From Arthrospiribacter ruber (GTDB lineage: Bacteria; Bacteroidota; Bacteroidia; Cytophagales; Cyclobacteriaceae), in the NCBI RefSeq assembly GCF_019343195.1, contig NZ_RPHB01000005.1, forward strand, positions 1-64,000: a stretch of DNA of 64,000 bases, in the 5' to 3' direction. Of this stretch, positions 9,403-17,918 are shown piece after piece (within the stretch, counting starts at the first letter, position 1; each line of letters opens with the position of its first letter). The notes under the pieces are model-generated. The model did no database searches, was not told the DNA's origin, and saw only the letters and a list, made by a program, of their open reading frames with translations. The translations under genes and the position numbers were made by a program.

Positions 9403-9430
9403 TTAATTTGATTACATCAATTAAATTGAT
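9403..9430. promoter_or_regulatory. candidate DeoR-type operator
   Basis: A perfect 15-bp palindrome (ATCAATT-A-AATTGAT, 9416-9430) overlaps a second imperfect inverted repeat with a TTTGAT half site at 9407-9412. A further 8-bp inverted repeat lies at 9383-9390 and 9402-9409. The cluster sits in the gap between the deoR-type gene and susC. Assignment to the DeoR protein is inference. Confidence 0.4.
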
Positions 9431-9571
9431 ACTTTATACATTTTTTTCTTGCATAAATTGGCATATATTATTTTCTTGCTAGAAGAAGCAGTTAAATAAT
9501 GCAAAAAACAGCAGTATATAATATATGTAAAGTTAAAATGAACTGAATAATTTACCTTAACCAAATATAAC

Positions 9572-12500
9572 ATGAACAAAGCTTTACTAATCCTTTTGTT
9601 ATTGTTTGCGGGCCATTGGCAATCATTACAGGCTCAAACAACAATATCAGGAAAGGTACTTTCATCGGAAAACGATGAAGAGTTACCGGGTGTAAACGTA
9701 GTACTGAAAGGTACCACAAGGGCCGCCGTCACGGACATTGACGGGAATTTCTCCATATCAGTTCCGAGTGAAGAAAGTATCCTCCAGTTTTCATTTATTG
9801 GCTTCAGATCGAAAGAAATACGAGTTGGAAACCAAAGTAACATTGAGGTAATTATGGAACCTTCCACCGAAGCATTGGGAGAAGTGGTGATTACTGCATT
9901 TGGAATAGAACGTGACAGAAAATCTCTTGGCTATGCAGTGCAGGAAGTGGACAACAAACTGATTACAGAGACCAATCAACCTAATGCCCTAAATGCATTA
10001 AGGGGCAGGATTGCCGGTGTAAACATCACCAGCAGTTCGGGAGCACCGGGAGCGGGAACAAACATTGTGATCAGGGGAATAAACTCCCTTAACCCAAATG
10101 CTGATAACCAGCCATTGTTTGTAATAGATGGCATACCTGTTTCGAATGAGACAAATATCACTGGAGGACGAGGTGGGGCAAATTTTTCCAATACTAACAG
10201 AGCAGCGGATATCAACCCTGATGATATTGAATCCATCAGTATTTTAAAAGGGCCTGCCGCATCAGTACTGTATGGTCTTAGGGCAGCCAATGGAGCAGTG
10301 ATTATCACGACAAAGTCAGGAAAAAGCGGGAAAACAGTTTTTAATTACAGAACTACAGCAAGTTTTGATGAAGTAGGACGCACTCCACCTATGCAGCAAA
10401 GGTATCTGAGAGGATTCAACGGGCTTTATAACCCCACAGACTATAGAGCTGATGGGCCTCCGGTCCCTGAGGGCACACCTATTTATAACCAATGGGATGA
10501 GACCTTCAGAACTGGCAATACGTTCCAAAACAATTTCTCCTTTTCCGGAGGGAATGATAATGCCACATTCTATGGATCTTTAGGAAGATTGGACCAGTCC
10601 GGGATTCTGCCTAATTCCAATTTTGAGAGAACAAATATAAAAATAGCAGGCTCTCTAAAGGCTAATGATAAGCTTACCCTAGATGGAGCAGCCACCTATA
10701 TAAATTCTGCGGGTGTAAATCCGAGAATGGGAATCGGTGGAGCAGGCGTGATTTCTTATGCCTCAAGATACGCCCCGGATGTCAATATAAGTGACTTTAT
10801 CAATCCAGATGGTTCACAAATAAGATATTCTACCCAGTTGGACAATCCTTTATATTTTGCCAACAATGCGTTTCAGGAAGAGAATGTGAACAGATTCTTA
10901 GGCAATATAGGGGCTACTTACCTGATTAATGATTGGTTGACGGCAAGTTATAGAGCAGGTATAGACCAATATGTAGACAATAGATTTATTCTTACTTCTC
11001 CTACCACACTTATAGGAGCAGGTTCAAATGGAAGTATTAATGAGCAATCTATCGGTTATCAGGAGATAAATTCGAATTTCCTCCTAACCGCCAGTAGAAG
11101 CCTTTCAGAAAACATCAATATGGATGTGACCATAGGTAATCAGGTAACCACCATTAATACTACAAATCTTACAGCTTCGGGTTCCAATTTCGTGATCCCA
11201 GATTTTTGGTCAGTGAATAACCTGAGCCAGTACCAGGCAAGATCTTTTCCGACAAGCAGGTCAATCATAGGTGTTTTTGCGGATGCCAAGTTTGATTATA
11301 AACAGACTTTGTTTCTCAATATCACAGGGAGAAACGACTGGTCATCTACTTTACCAAGGCAAAACCGCTCCTTTTTCTACCCTTCTGTAAGTATGGCCTA
11401 TCTTTTCACTGAAACCTTGAATCTTTCTAGTTCAAATACTATCAGCTACGGAAAACTAAGGGCATCATTTGCTGAAGTCGGAAAAGATGCAGCACCATAT
11501 CTGGTAGGGAACTACTACAGTACCTTAGTTCCCTTTCGCGGAGTAGCAGGAGTAGAAAGAAATAGTACTATAGGTTCAGAAGAGCTTAGGCCAGAAAGAA
11601 CAAGAGGGGTTGAATTTGGAATAGACCTTGGTTTATTCAACAATCGGTTGAGACTTGATGCTAACTATGCGATTCAGACTTCAATTGACCAAATTGTCCC
11701 GATACCAGTTTCAAGAGCAACTGGGTTTACAAATTTTGTCATCAATGCAGGTGAGATTAGAAACAATATCTGGGAACTGACCGCAGATATTACAGTAGTA
11801 CAAAATCAAAACTTTGTTTGGAATTCAATTTTTAATTGGTCCAGACTGAGGGGCAGGGTTTTATCCTTACCGGAAGGTTTGGATCAGATAGTTTTCCAGC
11901 CTGAAAGTCCATGGGTCAAACAGAGGGTTCAGGTAGGTGGTAGACCTGGAGACTGGTACGGGTGGCCAATGAGCCGTGTAGAGGATCCTAACTCTCCGTT
12001 TTTTGGCGAATTGGTCATTGTAGACGGATATCCGGACGTGAATAACAACTGGAGAGGTGTACCATTGGCTGAAGACAGTTATATAGGAAATGCCTTTCCG
12101 GACTGGGAAGGAGGCTGGAACAATTCTTTGAGATATAAAAATCTGGAGCTGTCATTCCTTTTCACGTTTAGGAAAGGTGGGTATGTATTTGATATCAACA
12201 GAAGAATGAGATATGGTCAAGCCGGAGGGGAAGCACCTTCAGGTGCTGAGACCGAACTGAGAAACAGGTTGGTGGTTTTCCAGGGTGTAACCAACACCGG
12301 CTCAATTGAAAATCCAAATTGGGTACCAAATGAAGAAGCTGTGCCCATTGGGGTAAGTACTTTATACGGACAGGCATTCAGGTACAGACTTGCCTCTGAA
12401 TTTAACGGATTCCAGGAAGCCAGCTGGCTAAGATTGCAAAATGTGGCATTAAACTACACCTTGCCTGAAAGATGGATTGGTAGAACACCGTTCAATAGTA

Positions 12501-12664
12501 TTACAGCTTCAGTCACAGGCAATAATTTATGGATGACCACTCCATTTATTGGGTTCGATCCTGAGCAGAGTGCTTATGGACCTGGGAGTAACGTTTTCGG
12601 CTATGTCGGAACAAATGTCCCTGCTACTAGAAGTGTATTTTTTGGGTTAAACTTTAATTTCTGA
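9572..12664 (+). CDS. SusC/RagA TonB-dependent outer-membrane transporter
   Basis: A 1030-residue outer-membrane protein of the SusC/RagA type. A signal peptide ends near residue 21 (LQAQ). A carboxypeptidase-regulatory-like beta domain follows (about 24-100, GKVLSSENDEELPGVNVVLKG). The TonB plug (about 110-235) carries NALRGRIAGVNI, FVIDGIPV and SILKGPAASVLYG, all SusC hallmarks. The rest is a beta-barrel ending in an aromatic residue (LNFNF). It works with the SusD-like lipoprotein encoded 6 bp downstream to import a ligand bound at the cell surface. The ligand cannot be read from sequence; a phosphoesterase in the operon and a DeoR regulator suggest a phosphorylated or sugar-linked compound. 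Confidence 0.95.
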   Translation: MNKALLILLLLFAGHWQSLQAQTTISGKVLSSENDEELPGVNVVLKGTTRAAVTDIDGNFSISVPSEESILQFSFIGFRSKEIRVGNQSNIEVIMEPSTEALGEVVITAFGIERDRKSLGYAVQEVDNKLITETNQPNALNALRGRIAGVNITSSSGAPGAGTNIVIRGINSLNPNADNQPLFVIDGIPVSNETNITGGRGGANFSNTNRAADINPDDIESISILKGPAASVLYGLRAANGAVIITTKSGKSGKTVFNYRTTASFDEVGRTPPMQQRYLRGFNGLYNPTDYRADGPPVPEGTPIYNQWDETFRTGNTFQNNFSFSGGNDNATFYGSLGRLDQSGILPNSNFERTNIKIAGSLKANDKLTLDGAATYINSAGVNPRMGIGGAGVISYASRYAPDVNISDFINPDGSQIRYSTQLDNPLYFANNAFQEENVNRFLGNIGATYLINDWLTASYRAGIDQYVDNRFILTSPTTLIGAGSNGSINEQSIGYQEINSNFLLTASRSLSENINMDVTIGNQVTTINTTNLTASGSNFVIPDFWSVNNLSQYQARSFPTSRSIIGVFADAKFDYKQTLFLNITGRNDWSSTLPRQNRSFFYPSVSMAYLFTETLNLSSSNTISYGKLRASFAEVGKDAAPYLVGNYYSTLVPFRGVAGVERNSTIGSEELRPERTRGVEFGIDLGLFNNRLRLDANYAIQTSIDQIVPIPVSRATGFTNFVINAGEIRNNIWELTADITVVQNQNFVWNSIFNWSRLRGRVLSLPEGLDQIVFQPESPWVKQRVQVGGRPGDWYGWPMSRVEDPNSPFFGELVIVDGYPDVNNNWRGVPLAEDSYIGNAFPDWEGGWNNSLRYKNLELSFLFTFRKGGYVFDINRRMRYGQAGGEAPSGAETELRNRLVVFQGVTNTGSIENPNWVPNEEAVPIGVSTLYGQAFRYRLASEFNGFQEASWLRLQNVALNYTLPERWIGRTPFNSITASVTGNNLWMTTPFIGFDPEQSAYGPGSNVFGYVGTNVPATRSVFFGLNFNF

Positions 12665-12670
12665 TCTATC

Positions 12671-14098
12671 ATGAAACGATTTATTCAAACAATATTATCG
12701 ACGGTCCTTCTACTATTTGGTACCACTGCATGTGACAACCTTTTGGATATTAATGTAGATCCGGGAAGAATTTCAGAAGACCAGGTCACCATTCCGAACC
12801 TATTGCCCTCAGCCATAAGATTTACTGCCAATGTTCAATTTGGCGCATCTCAGTACGGAGTTCAATATCCCCAATACTTAGGTGGGCAAGCGATCAGCCA
12901 ATACACACCCTATGGTTTTGACCAATTATGGAGACCTCTCTATACAAATGCATTTCCCAGCTTACAGGAAATCATTGTCCGAGCAGAAGAAGTGGAAGCA
13001 TTTAATTACAGTGGAATAGCAAAAGTTTTATTGGCTATGAATATGCTAACAGGATCAAGTATTTTCGGCGATTTACCTTATACAGAGGCCAACCAGGGAA
13101 CCAGCAATTTATACCCCTGTTACGACACGATGGAAAGTCTCTATGAGGTTCACATTCCGGAACTAATAAATTCAGCGATAGAGGATCTGCAGAGACCTCT
13201 TCCCGAACTGCCAACTTTAACTGTGGTAAGAAATGACTATATCTATAACGGGGATTTGAACAAATGGCTTAAAGCCGCTTATGCCCTAAGAGCTAGATAT
13301 CACCTTCATATGTCATCCAGAAATCCCTCCCTCATCAATGAGGCAGCAAATGATGTGGATATGGCATTCACAAGTATTGAAGATGACCTTCAATTAATGT
13401 ACGAAGAAAACATTCAGAATCCTTGGTGGTCATTTCTTGGCAATCCTGTAAATAAAATAATGCAGCCGGGATCCTACATAACCAATATGATGAATGGAAC
13501 TGCTCAATATCCCGGTGTGGAAGATCCAAGACTGCCGTTTTACATGGCTTCCTCAGATCCGGACAATTTCACAGGAGTAGAAGCAGGAAGGTTAGTCGGA
13601 GACAATCCTGATGTGAACGTAAACCTTACCGCAGATACTTGGTACAGTAGAGACATCGCTCCTTTGTTGATGATCACTTACTCAGAACTGCAGTTTATCA
13701 AAGCCGAAGCATATTTCAGTTCAAACAGGGAGCTGTCCTATCAGTCGTACCTCAATGGAATTGAAGCCAGTCTGGTGAAAATAGGTGTTCCAAATGAAGA
13801 GGTAAATCAATATTTAAGCAATGAACTGATCGCTGTAGGAGCATTAAATTTGCAACTTAGCGATATCATGCTTCAAAAGTATATTTCTTTGTTTTTACAG
13901 ATTGAGACTTGGACGGATATGAGAAGATATCAATACGCTCAAGAGGTATATCCCGGATTATCCCAGCCTGTAATAAACCAGATTCCAGGTAACCCTTGGA
14001 TCCAAAGATCAAACATAGCTGATGATGAACCAGGTACCAACACCTGTCTCCCGGAGATTCCAAATCAAGGAGTTCCATTGTGGTTGTTTAACAATTAA
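12671..14098 (+). CDS. SusD/RagB-family surface lipoprotein
   Basis: A 475-residue lipoprotein with lipobox Cys21 (GTTAC). It begins DNLLDINVDPGRIS, the start typical of the SusD-like group with predominantly helical TPR-type folds. It would cap the SusC barrel encoded immediately upstream and bind the substrate. Family members are usually 450-600 residues, so the length is normal. It lies in one operon with susC (6-bp gap) and the small lipoprotein that follows 11 bp later. Confidence 0.92.
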   Translation: MKRFIQTILSTVLLLFGTTACDNLLDINVDPGRISEDQVTIPNLLPSAIRFTANVQFGASQYGVQYPQYLGGQAISQYTPYGFDQLWRPLYTNAFPSLQEIIVRAEEVEAFNYSGIAKVLLAMNMLTGSSIFGDLPYTEANQGTSNLYPCYDTMESLYEVHIPELINSAIEDLQRPLPELPTLTVVRNDYIYNGDLNKWLKAAYALRARYHLHMSSRNPSLINEAANDVDMAFTSIEDDLQLMYEENIQNPWWSFLGNPVNKIMQPGSYITNMMNGTAQYPGVEDPRLPFYMASSDPDNFTGVEAGRLVGDNPDVNVNLTADTWYSRDIAPLLMITYSELQFIKAEAYFSSNRELSYQSYLNGIEASLVKIGVPNEEVNQYLSNELIAVGALNLQLSDIMLQKYISLFLQIETWTDMRRYQYAQEVYPGLSQPVINQIPGNPWIQRSNIADDEPGTNTCLPEIPNQGVPLWLFNN

Positions 14099-14109
14099 AT
14101 CAAAAGATC

Positions 14110-14571
14110 ATGAATACTCTTAAATATTTTATCATAGGTTTTGTTTTAACTCTATCCACCTTTATTTCATCTTGTGACATTGGCCCAACTGATGCACTAC
14201 AGGATATTATACAGGAAGATTTAGGATATATTCCGGTAATTTCAAATTTCACATTACGATCTCCCACTGCCTCTGAAACAAGTCCCACCGCAGGTACAGA
14301 CTGTACTTTTGACTTAAGGTATTGGTCAGAAGGTGAAATCGACCGGATTCAGTTCTGGGTGAAGGTAGGTGGTGCAAATCCTGAAAGGCTTGATGACAGG
14401 CCCTATGAACCTGCATTTTCCAATATCACAAAAACCGATTCTCTATTATTTAATTATACCATCCCTAATGGTATTGAAGCAGGGACAGTAATATCCATGG
14501 AAGCTAGGATTACCAATACCAATCTGCCTGACTTTCCGGTTTCCCGAGAAGTAAATGTAACAGTACGCTAA
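14110..14571 (+). CDS. small lipoprotein of the SusCD operon
   Basis: A 153-residue lipoprotein with lipobox Cys22 (FISSC). The mature part is a single predicted beta-sandwich domain (VISNFTLRSPTA to the C-terminal SREVNVTV), like the domains of accessory surface binding proteins in SusCD operons. I do not recognise a named family. Its TAA stop is followed without any gap by the ATG of the phosphoesterase gene, which indicates translational coupling. Confidence 0.7.
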   Translation: MNTLKYFIIGFVLTLSTFISSCDIGPTDALQDIIQEDLGYIPVISNFTLRSPTASETSPTAGTDCTFDLRYWSEGEIDRIQFWVKVGGANPERLDDRPYEPAFSNITKTDSLLFNYTIPNGIEAGTVISMEARITNTNLPDFPVSREVNVTVR

Positions 14572-15600
14572 ATGACAAATAGAAGAGGTTTTATAAAACA
14601 ATTGGCCATTTCCGGTGTAGGGCTTAGCCTAAGTAATACTGGAATGGCCTTTTCCCCTAGGGATAGTTCATTTTCTTTCCTTCACTTAACAGATTCCCAT
14701 GTCAGAAGAAAACGCATGGGCCACAAAGGATTTGAAACCTGTGTTGAAAAAGTAAATGGGCTTGAACCAAGACCTGATTTTATTCTTTATGGAGGAGACC
14801 AGGTTTTTGATGGAATGTATACTGAAAAGGAGGAGTACAAAGACCAGTTGTATGTTTTTTCAGAAGTATCTAAAAAATTGGAAATCCCCGCATATCATTG
14901 CATTGGCAATCACGATGTATTTGGGAGAAGTGCAAGAAGAAAGACAAGCCCTGATGACCCTGACATTGGTAAAAAAATGTACATGGATGCATTCGGCATG
15001 AAGAAACCTTATTATAGCTTTAATCATAAAGGCTGGCACTTTGTTATACTGGATTCTTTGCTTGAGGTAGATGCAGAACATGGGCCTAGTCAGACACATG
15101 CATTTGGAGAAGAGCAACTTGAATGGTTGCGCTATGATTTAGGAAAACACCATCAAATACCAACGGTAATCGTAACCCATATTGCTGCCTTTAATAATAT
15201 TGGTCAGATTAATGCAAGTCCTGAACTTTTGGCCATGAATCACATGGTTGTTGCGGATACTCTTAAATTTAGACAGATCATTGAACGTCACAATGTCAAA
15301 GCAGTTCTCCAAGGGCACAGTCATATCCCTGAAGACTATAGATTCAACGGTATATGGTACATCACCAGCCAGTCAGTAAGTGCTGCATGGTGGGGAGGTA
15401 ACTGGAAAGGTTATAAGCCTGGTTTCACTTTAATCAACATTAAAGGAAATGATTTAAGTTGGGAAAGAGTTGATTTTAACTGGGAAGCCCAGTTGGAGCC
15501 TGAGGACGACCTAGAAAGAGAAAGAATTGAAGAGTATAAAAATTTTATTGAGGATCAGAGGCTGTTAAAAATAGAAGAAGTGGGAGAAAACCGTCAATAG
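14572..15600 (+). CDS. calcineurin-like metallophosphoesterase, exported
   Basis: A 342-residue enzyme with all core metallophosphatase motifs: DSH (41-43), GGDQ (about 74), GNHD (about 112), VTH and GHSH (about 249), which bind a dinuclear metal centre. The N-terminus RRGFIKQLAISGVGLSL is a twin-arginine-like signal, so folded export to the periplasm is likely. It probably hydrolyses a phosphomonoester or phosphodiester. The ATG abuts the preceding stop codon, placing it as the last gene of the SusCD operon. The context suggests it removes phosphate from the imported compound; the specific substrate is not determined. Confidence 0.88.
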   Translation: MTNRRGFIKQLAISGVGLSLSNTGMAFSPRDSSFSFLHLTDSHVRRKRMGHKGFETCVEKVNGLEPRPDFILYGGDQVFDGMYTEKEEYKDQLYVFSEVSKKLEIPAYHCIGNHDVFGRSARRKTSPDDPDIGKKMYMDAFGMKKPYYSFNHKGWHFVILDSLLEVDAEHGPSQTHAFGEEQLEWLRYDLGKHHQIPTVIVTHIAAFNNIGQINASPELLAMNHMVVADTLKFRQIIERHNVKAVLQGHSHIPEDYRFNGIWYITSQSVSAAWWGGNWKGYKPGFTLINIKGNDLSWERVDFNWEAQLEPEDDLERERIEEYKNFIEDQRLLKIEEVGENRQ

Positions 15601-15605
15601 ATTTC

Positions 15606-16037
15606 TTATGAAAAAAAAGATAACAAACGCTCACCAATATAAAACATAAGACCTATTCTGAAAAACCAGACACCGCTTGCAGCCATAAATAGCCTGAGCC
15701 CCCATCTTCTGTGGGAAGGGACCATGCTGCTTTTGGCCCGGGTGTAAACAGAGTAGGTGAATACAACGATCAGAACACCATTGAATGCCGTAAGATTGGC
15801 ATTTAACTGAGACCCCAAGGGTTTATTGAGCAGGTTTATCAATATTCCAGTGATACTGGTCAGAAGCGCTACACCTAAATATATTCTTCTATTTATCCTA
15901 TGAAAGGCTGGAAAATTCTTCCGCAATGCGGAGATGAACTGTAAAGACCCTCCTATTGTAATTACCCTTGCCATAAAAATATGCAAGAAAGCTATGATAT
16001 TGCTCCACAGTATCGAATAATGCCTGTTGCATAAATA
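15606..16037 (-). pseudogene. DUF2306-like membrane protein remnant
   Basis: The frame encodes a fragment of the DUF2306 membrane family: LQFISALRKNFPAFHR, then HRRWGLRLFMAASGVWFFRIGL, both typical blocks. No ATG precedes the homologous region in frame. Reading upstream meets a stop at 16038-16040, with only a TTG at 15986 as a possible start. At the other end the frame stops at a run of eight T, shortly after SGVWFFRIGL, where full-length relatives continue. Length is about 125-140 residues against roughly 200-240. A truncated, probably inactive gene is the best reading. A MITE-like repeat begins 100 bp upstream. Confidence 0.6.
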
Positions 16038-16137
16038 TTATTGGTTTGAAAATCCAAACTAAGCTAAAGCACAAAATCAGAATACACAAAAAAACGTGGG
16101 CCTTTATTGGTTCTAATTTTAATCTTAAAAATAATTG

Positions 16138-16425
16138 TATGAGTATCCGGATCCGTGCACGTTAAACCTTAAGAGCCAAACCGTCAACTTTACTTTTAAC
16201 AGTAAATTTGGGTATTGGAGGGTGGGATGAATTTCGACCGGGCCAGCGCAGGCCTTGAGCGTGGATAGGATTCAAAATTCTTGATTTTTTGGCTACTTTT
16301 TCATCAAAGCCTGTCCCGAAAATCGGGAGAAAAAGTAGTTTCATAATCAAATTTTGATTAAAATTTAGCAGAAAGAACTGGTACAAAACAATCTATGGCT
16401 ACGTGCAATGAAGCGTATACTCATA
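16138..16425 (-). mobile_element. MITE-like repeat, copy A
   Basis: A 288-bp non-coding repeat that matches, in inverted orientation, the copy at 52280-52589 along its whole length. Both ends carry an imperfect inverted repeat of about 25 bp that starts TATGAGTAT and includes TGCACGT (19 of 24 positions match after the first T). The flanks AATAATTG (16130-16137) and ATCAATTG (16426-16433) agree at 6 of 8 positions, as expected of a decayed 8-bp target duplication. An open frame inside it (about 74 codons) is shared with the other copy but looks like a by-product of the repeat. No transposase is encoded, so mobility would depend on one supplied in trans. Confidence 0.7.
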
Positions 16426-16499
16426 ATCAATTGAAAAAGAACCTTGATTTCCAAAAGTTCTTTCATTTTTTACCTATATAAATTCATTGGTGTAAAATG

Positions 16500-16528
16500 A
16501 AAAGCCATTGGCATTGCCGATGGCTTTT
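16500..16528 (-). terminator. rho-independent terminator
   Basis: AAAAGCCAT (16500-16508) pairs with ATGGCTTTT (16520-16528), and an inner GGC/GCC extends the stem. Read on the minus strand it lies about 25 nt after the stop codon of the AztD-like gene and runs into a T-rich stretch. Confidence 0.75.
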
Positions 16529-16552
16529 CTTATCACCTATTTGTTCAACCTT

Positions 16553-17815
16553 TTATTTTACTTGAAAGCCTACCCTCATGATGTTGGATACTTTGCCGGA
16601 AAGCTCCATAACTTCTACAGTAGATAGGTCTTTAAGATTTCTTACATGAATTTTTGTCCTGCTAGGCTCTAACACATAGAGAAAATTTTCAGATGCGGTG
16701 ATAACTGGGTTTTCTTCACTCATCTGCCGGTAATGTTCAAATTCGCCAAAAGACTGCCTTTGATTCCCCGCTACCTCATCAGCTACAGTCACCGTTTTAC
16801 TGGCCAGCTCATTGCCTGTCGCTGTATCAAATACCTTTACCAGATTATCATTTGTCTGAATGATCAGATGTCCTCCGTCGGCACTGAGCATATATGACCT
16901 GATATTGTTTGACAAAAAAACAGGTTCAATAGCTCCCGCTTCGGGATCTATGGCAAAAACACCTTGGTTTCTTGCATATCCATAAAACTTATGGATATGA
17001 TCATTGGCCCTGATAGTTCCCATCCAATTGCCTGATGTCGGCTCCAAAGGATCGGGATTGGGTATCAGCTTGATGTCATCATTTGCAGCTGCCACTATCA
17101 CTCCTTCAGTAGCTCCAAAAACAGCATAGTTTCCATTGGAAGCATCGCCATGAATACCGGTTACAGAAACTTCTGGATTTTCGGCAATCACTTCTCCGGA
17201 AGTATTGATCAATTTCACCCATTGGGGCAATGCCCCCGGTACTGTTTCGTCTTTGAATGTTACAGCTATTTTATTCCCCATCAGCCAGGCAGCAGCACCA
17301 TGATGTACACCATTACCAAAGTCAGCAATTATGGAAGGACTGAATCCCGGTGCAATCATATTGGATTCTCTTGCCAGTGTGACACTACCATCTCCGTCAT
17401 TAAATATCACAATATTTCCTTGAGTGGCTGAAAAATGTGTAGGAAGAGGTGCTTCAGCTGTTGCATTAAGCCACTTTACAGAATATTCATGCCCATGATC
17501 TTGGTGATTTTCAATTCCTGTATCCAAAAACCTCACTATACCTTCGTTTCTCTCTATTGAAACGATATACCTGCCCGAGGAAGAAAGATAGTTGCCACTT
17601 TGAGCATGAAACGGTCTAATATCAGGTGTGCTCACAGATTGGTTTAATGGACTCAAAAGTGAAAAATTGGAATTTACATCCCATTTCGCAAGCCTTATCC
17701 ATTCACTTTCTGTTTCTTCAAAAGTGGGCGGCTGCTCGATCGGACTCTCCCTTTCCTGACAGGAATTGGAGGTTACGAGGAATAAAAAGGCTACCGGTAA
17801 AATTAATTTTTTCAT
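16553..17815 (-). CDS. AztD-like zinc-binding beta-propeller lipoprotein
   Basis: A 420-residue lipoprotein (lipobox Cys19) predicted to fold as a beta-propeller from repeated strands such as GRYIVSIER and GNYAVFGATEG. The stretch FLDTGIENHQDHGHEYS, with His104, His107 and His109, matches the histidine-rich loop of AztD-type periplasmic zinc chaperones, whose relatives read D-x-G then HgDHgH. AztD is known to hand zinc to an ABC-transporter binding protein. No aztABC genes are adjacent, so the partner is unknown. It is divergent from a COG0523 GTPase operon, with a 7-1-7 palindrome 53 bp before its start. Zinc-starvation induction is inferred from that context. Family assignment is by motif and should be confirmed by profile search. 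Confidence 0.7.
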   Translation of the reverse strand: MKKLILPVAFLFLVTSNSCQERESPIEQPPTFEETESEWIRLAKWDVNSNFSLLSPLNQSVSTPDIRPFHAQSGNYLSSSGRYIVSIERNEGIVRFLDTGIENHQDHGHEYSVKWLNATAEAPLPTHFSATQGNIVIFNDGDGSVTLARESNMIAPGFSPSIIADFGNGVHHGAAAWLMGNKIAVTFKDETVPGALPQWVKLINTSGEVIAENPEVSVTGIHGDASNGNYAVFGATEGVIVAAANDDIKLIPNPDPLEPTSGNWMGTIRANDHIHKFYGYARNQGVFAIDPEAGAIEPVFLSNNIRSYMLSADGGHLIIQTNDNLVKVFDTATGNELASKTVTVADEVAGNQRQSFGEFEHYRQMSEENPVITASENFLYVLEPSRTKIHVRNLKDLSTVEVMELSGKVSNIMRVGFQVK

Positions 17816-17867
17816 AGAATTATTATATTTTTATTTATTGCCAAAAGTAGATACAAGTTATCTTTAT

Positions 17868-17882
17868 TGCAACATTGTTGCA
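17868..17882. promoter_or_regulatory. candidate Zur/Fur box (7-1-7)
   Basis: TGCAACA-T-TGTTGCA is a perfect 15-bp palindrome with the 7-1-7 spacing typical of Fur-superfamily operators. It lies 53 bp before the AztD-like gene and 37 bp before the COG0523 gene and could govern both. The operon downstream ends with a Fur-family gene, the likely binder. A weaker half-site version (TGTTGCA preceded by a poor left half) occurs at 20574-20588. Confidence 0.6.
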
Positions 17883-17918
17883 TTTAAATTTTTTGAAATA
17901 TATCTTGCATAAAAAAAA

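Noticed and set aside
15898-16089. 63-codon frame overlapping the DUF2306 remnant
   Set aside because: It is a shifted frame over the remnant; at most it shows where the original reading frame was lost.
16162-16386. 74-codon minus-strand frame inside MITE copy A (starting at 16386)
   Set aside because: It matches a frame in copy B (52319-52531) only because the repeat DNA is conserved; the two diverge by frame after an internal indel and no protein family fits.
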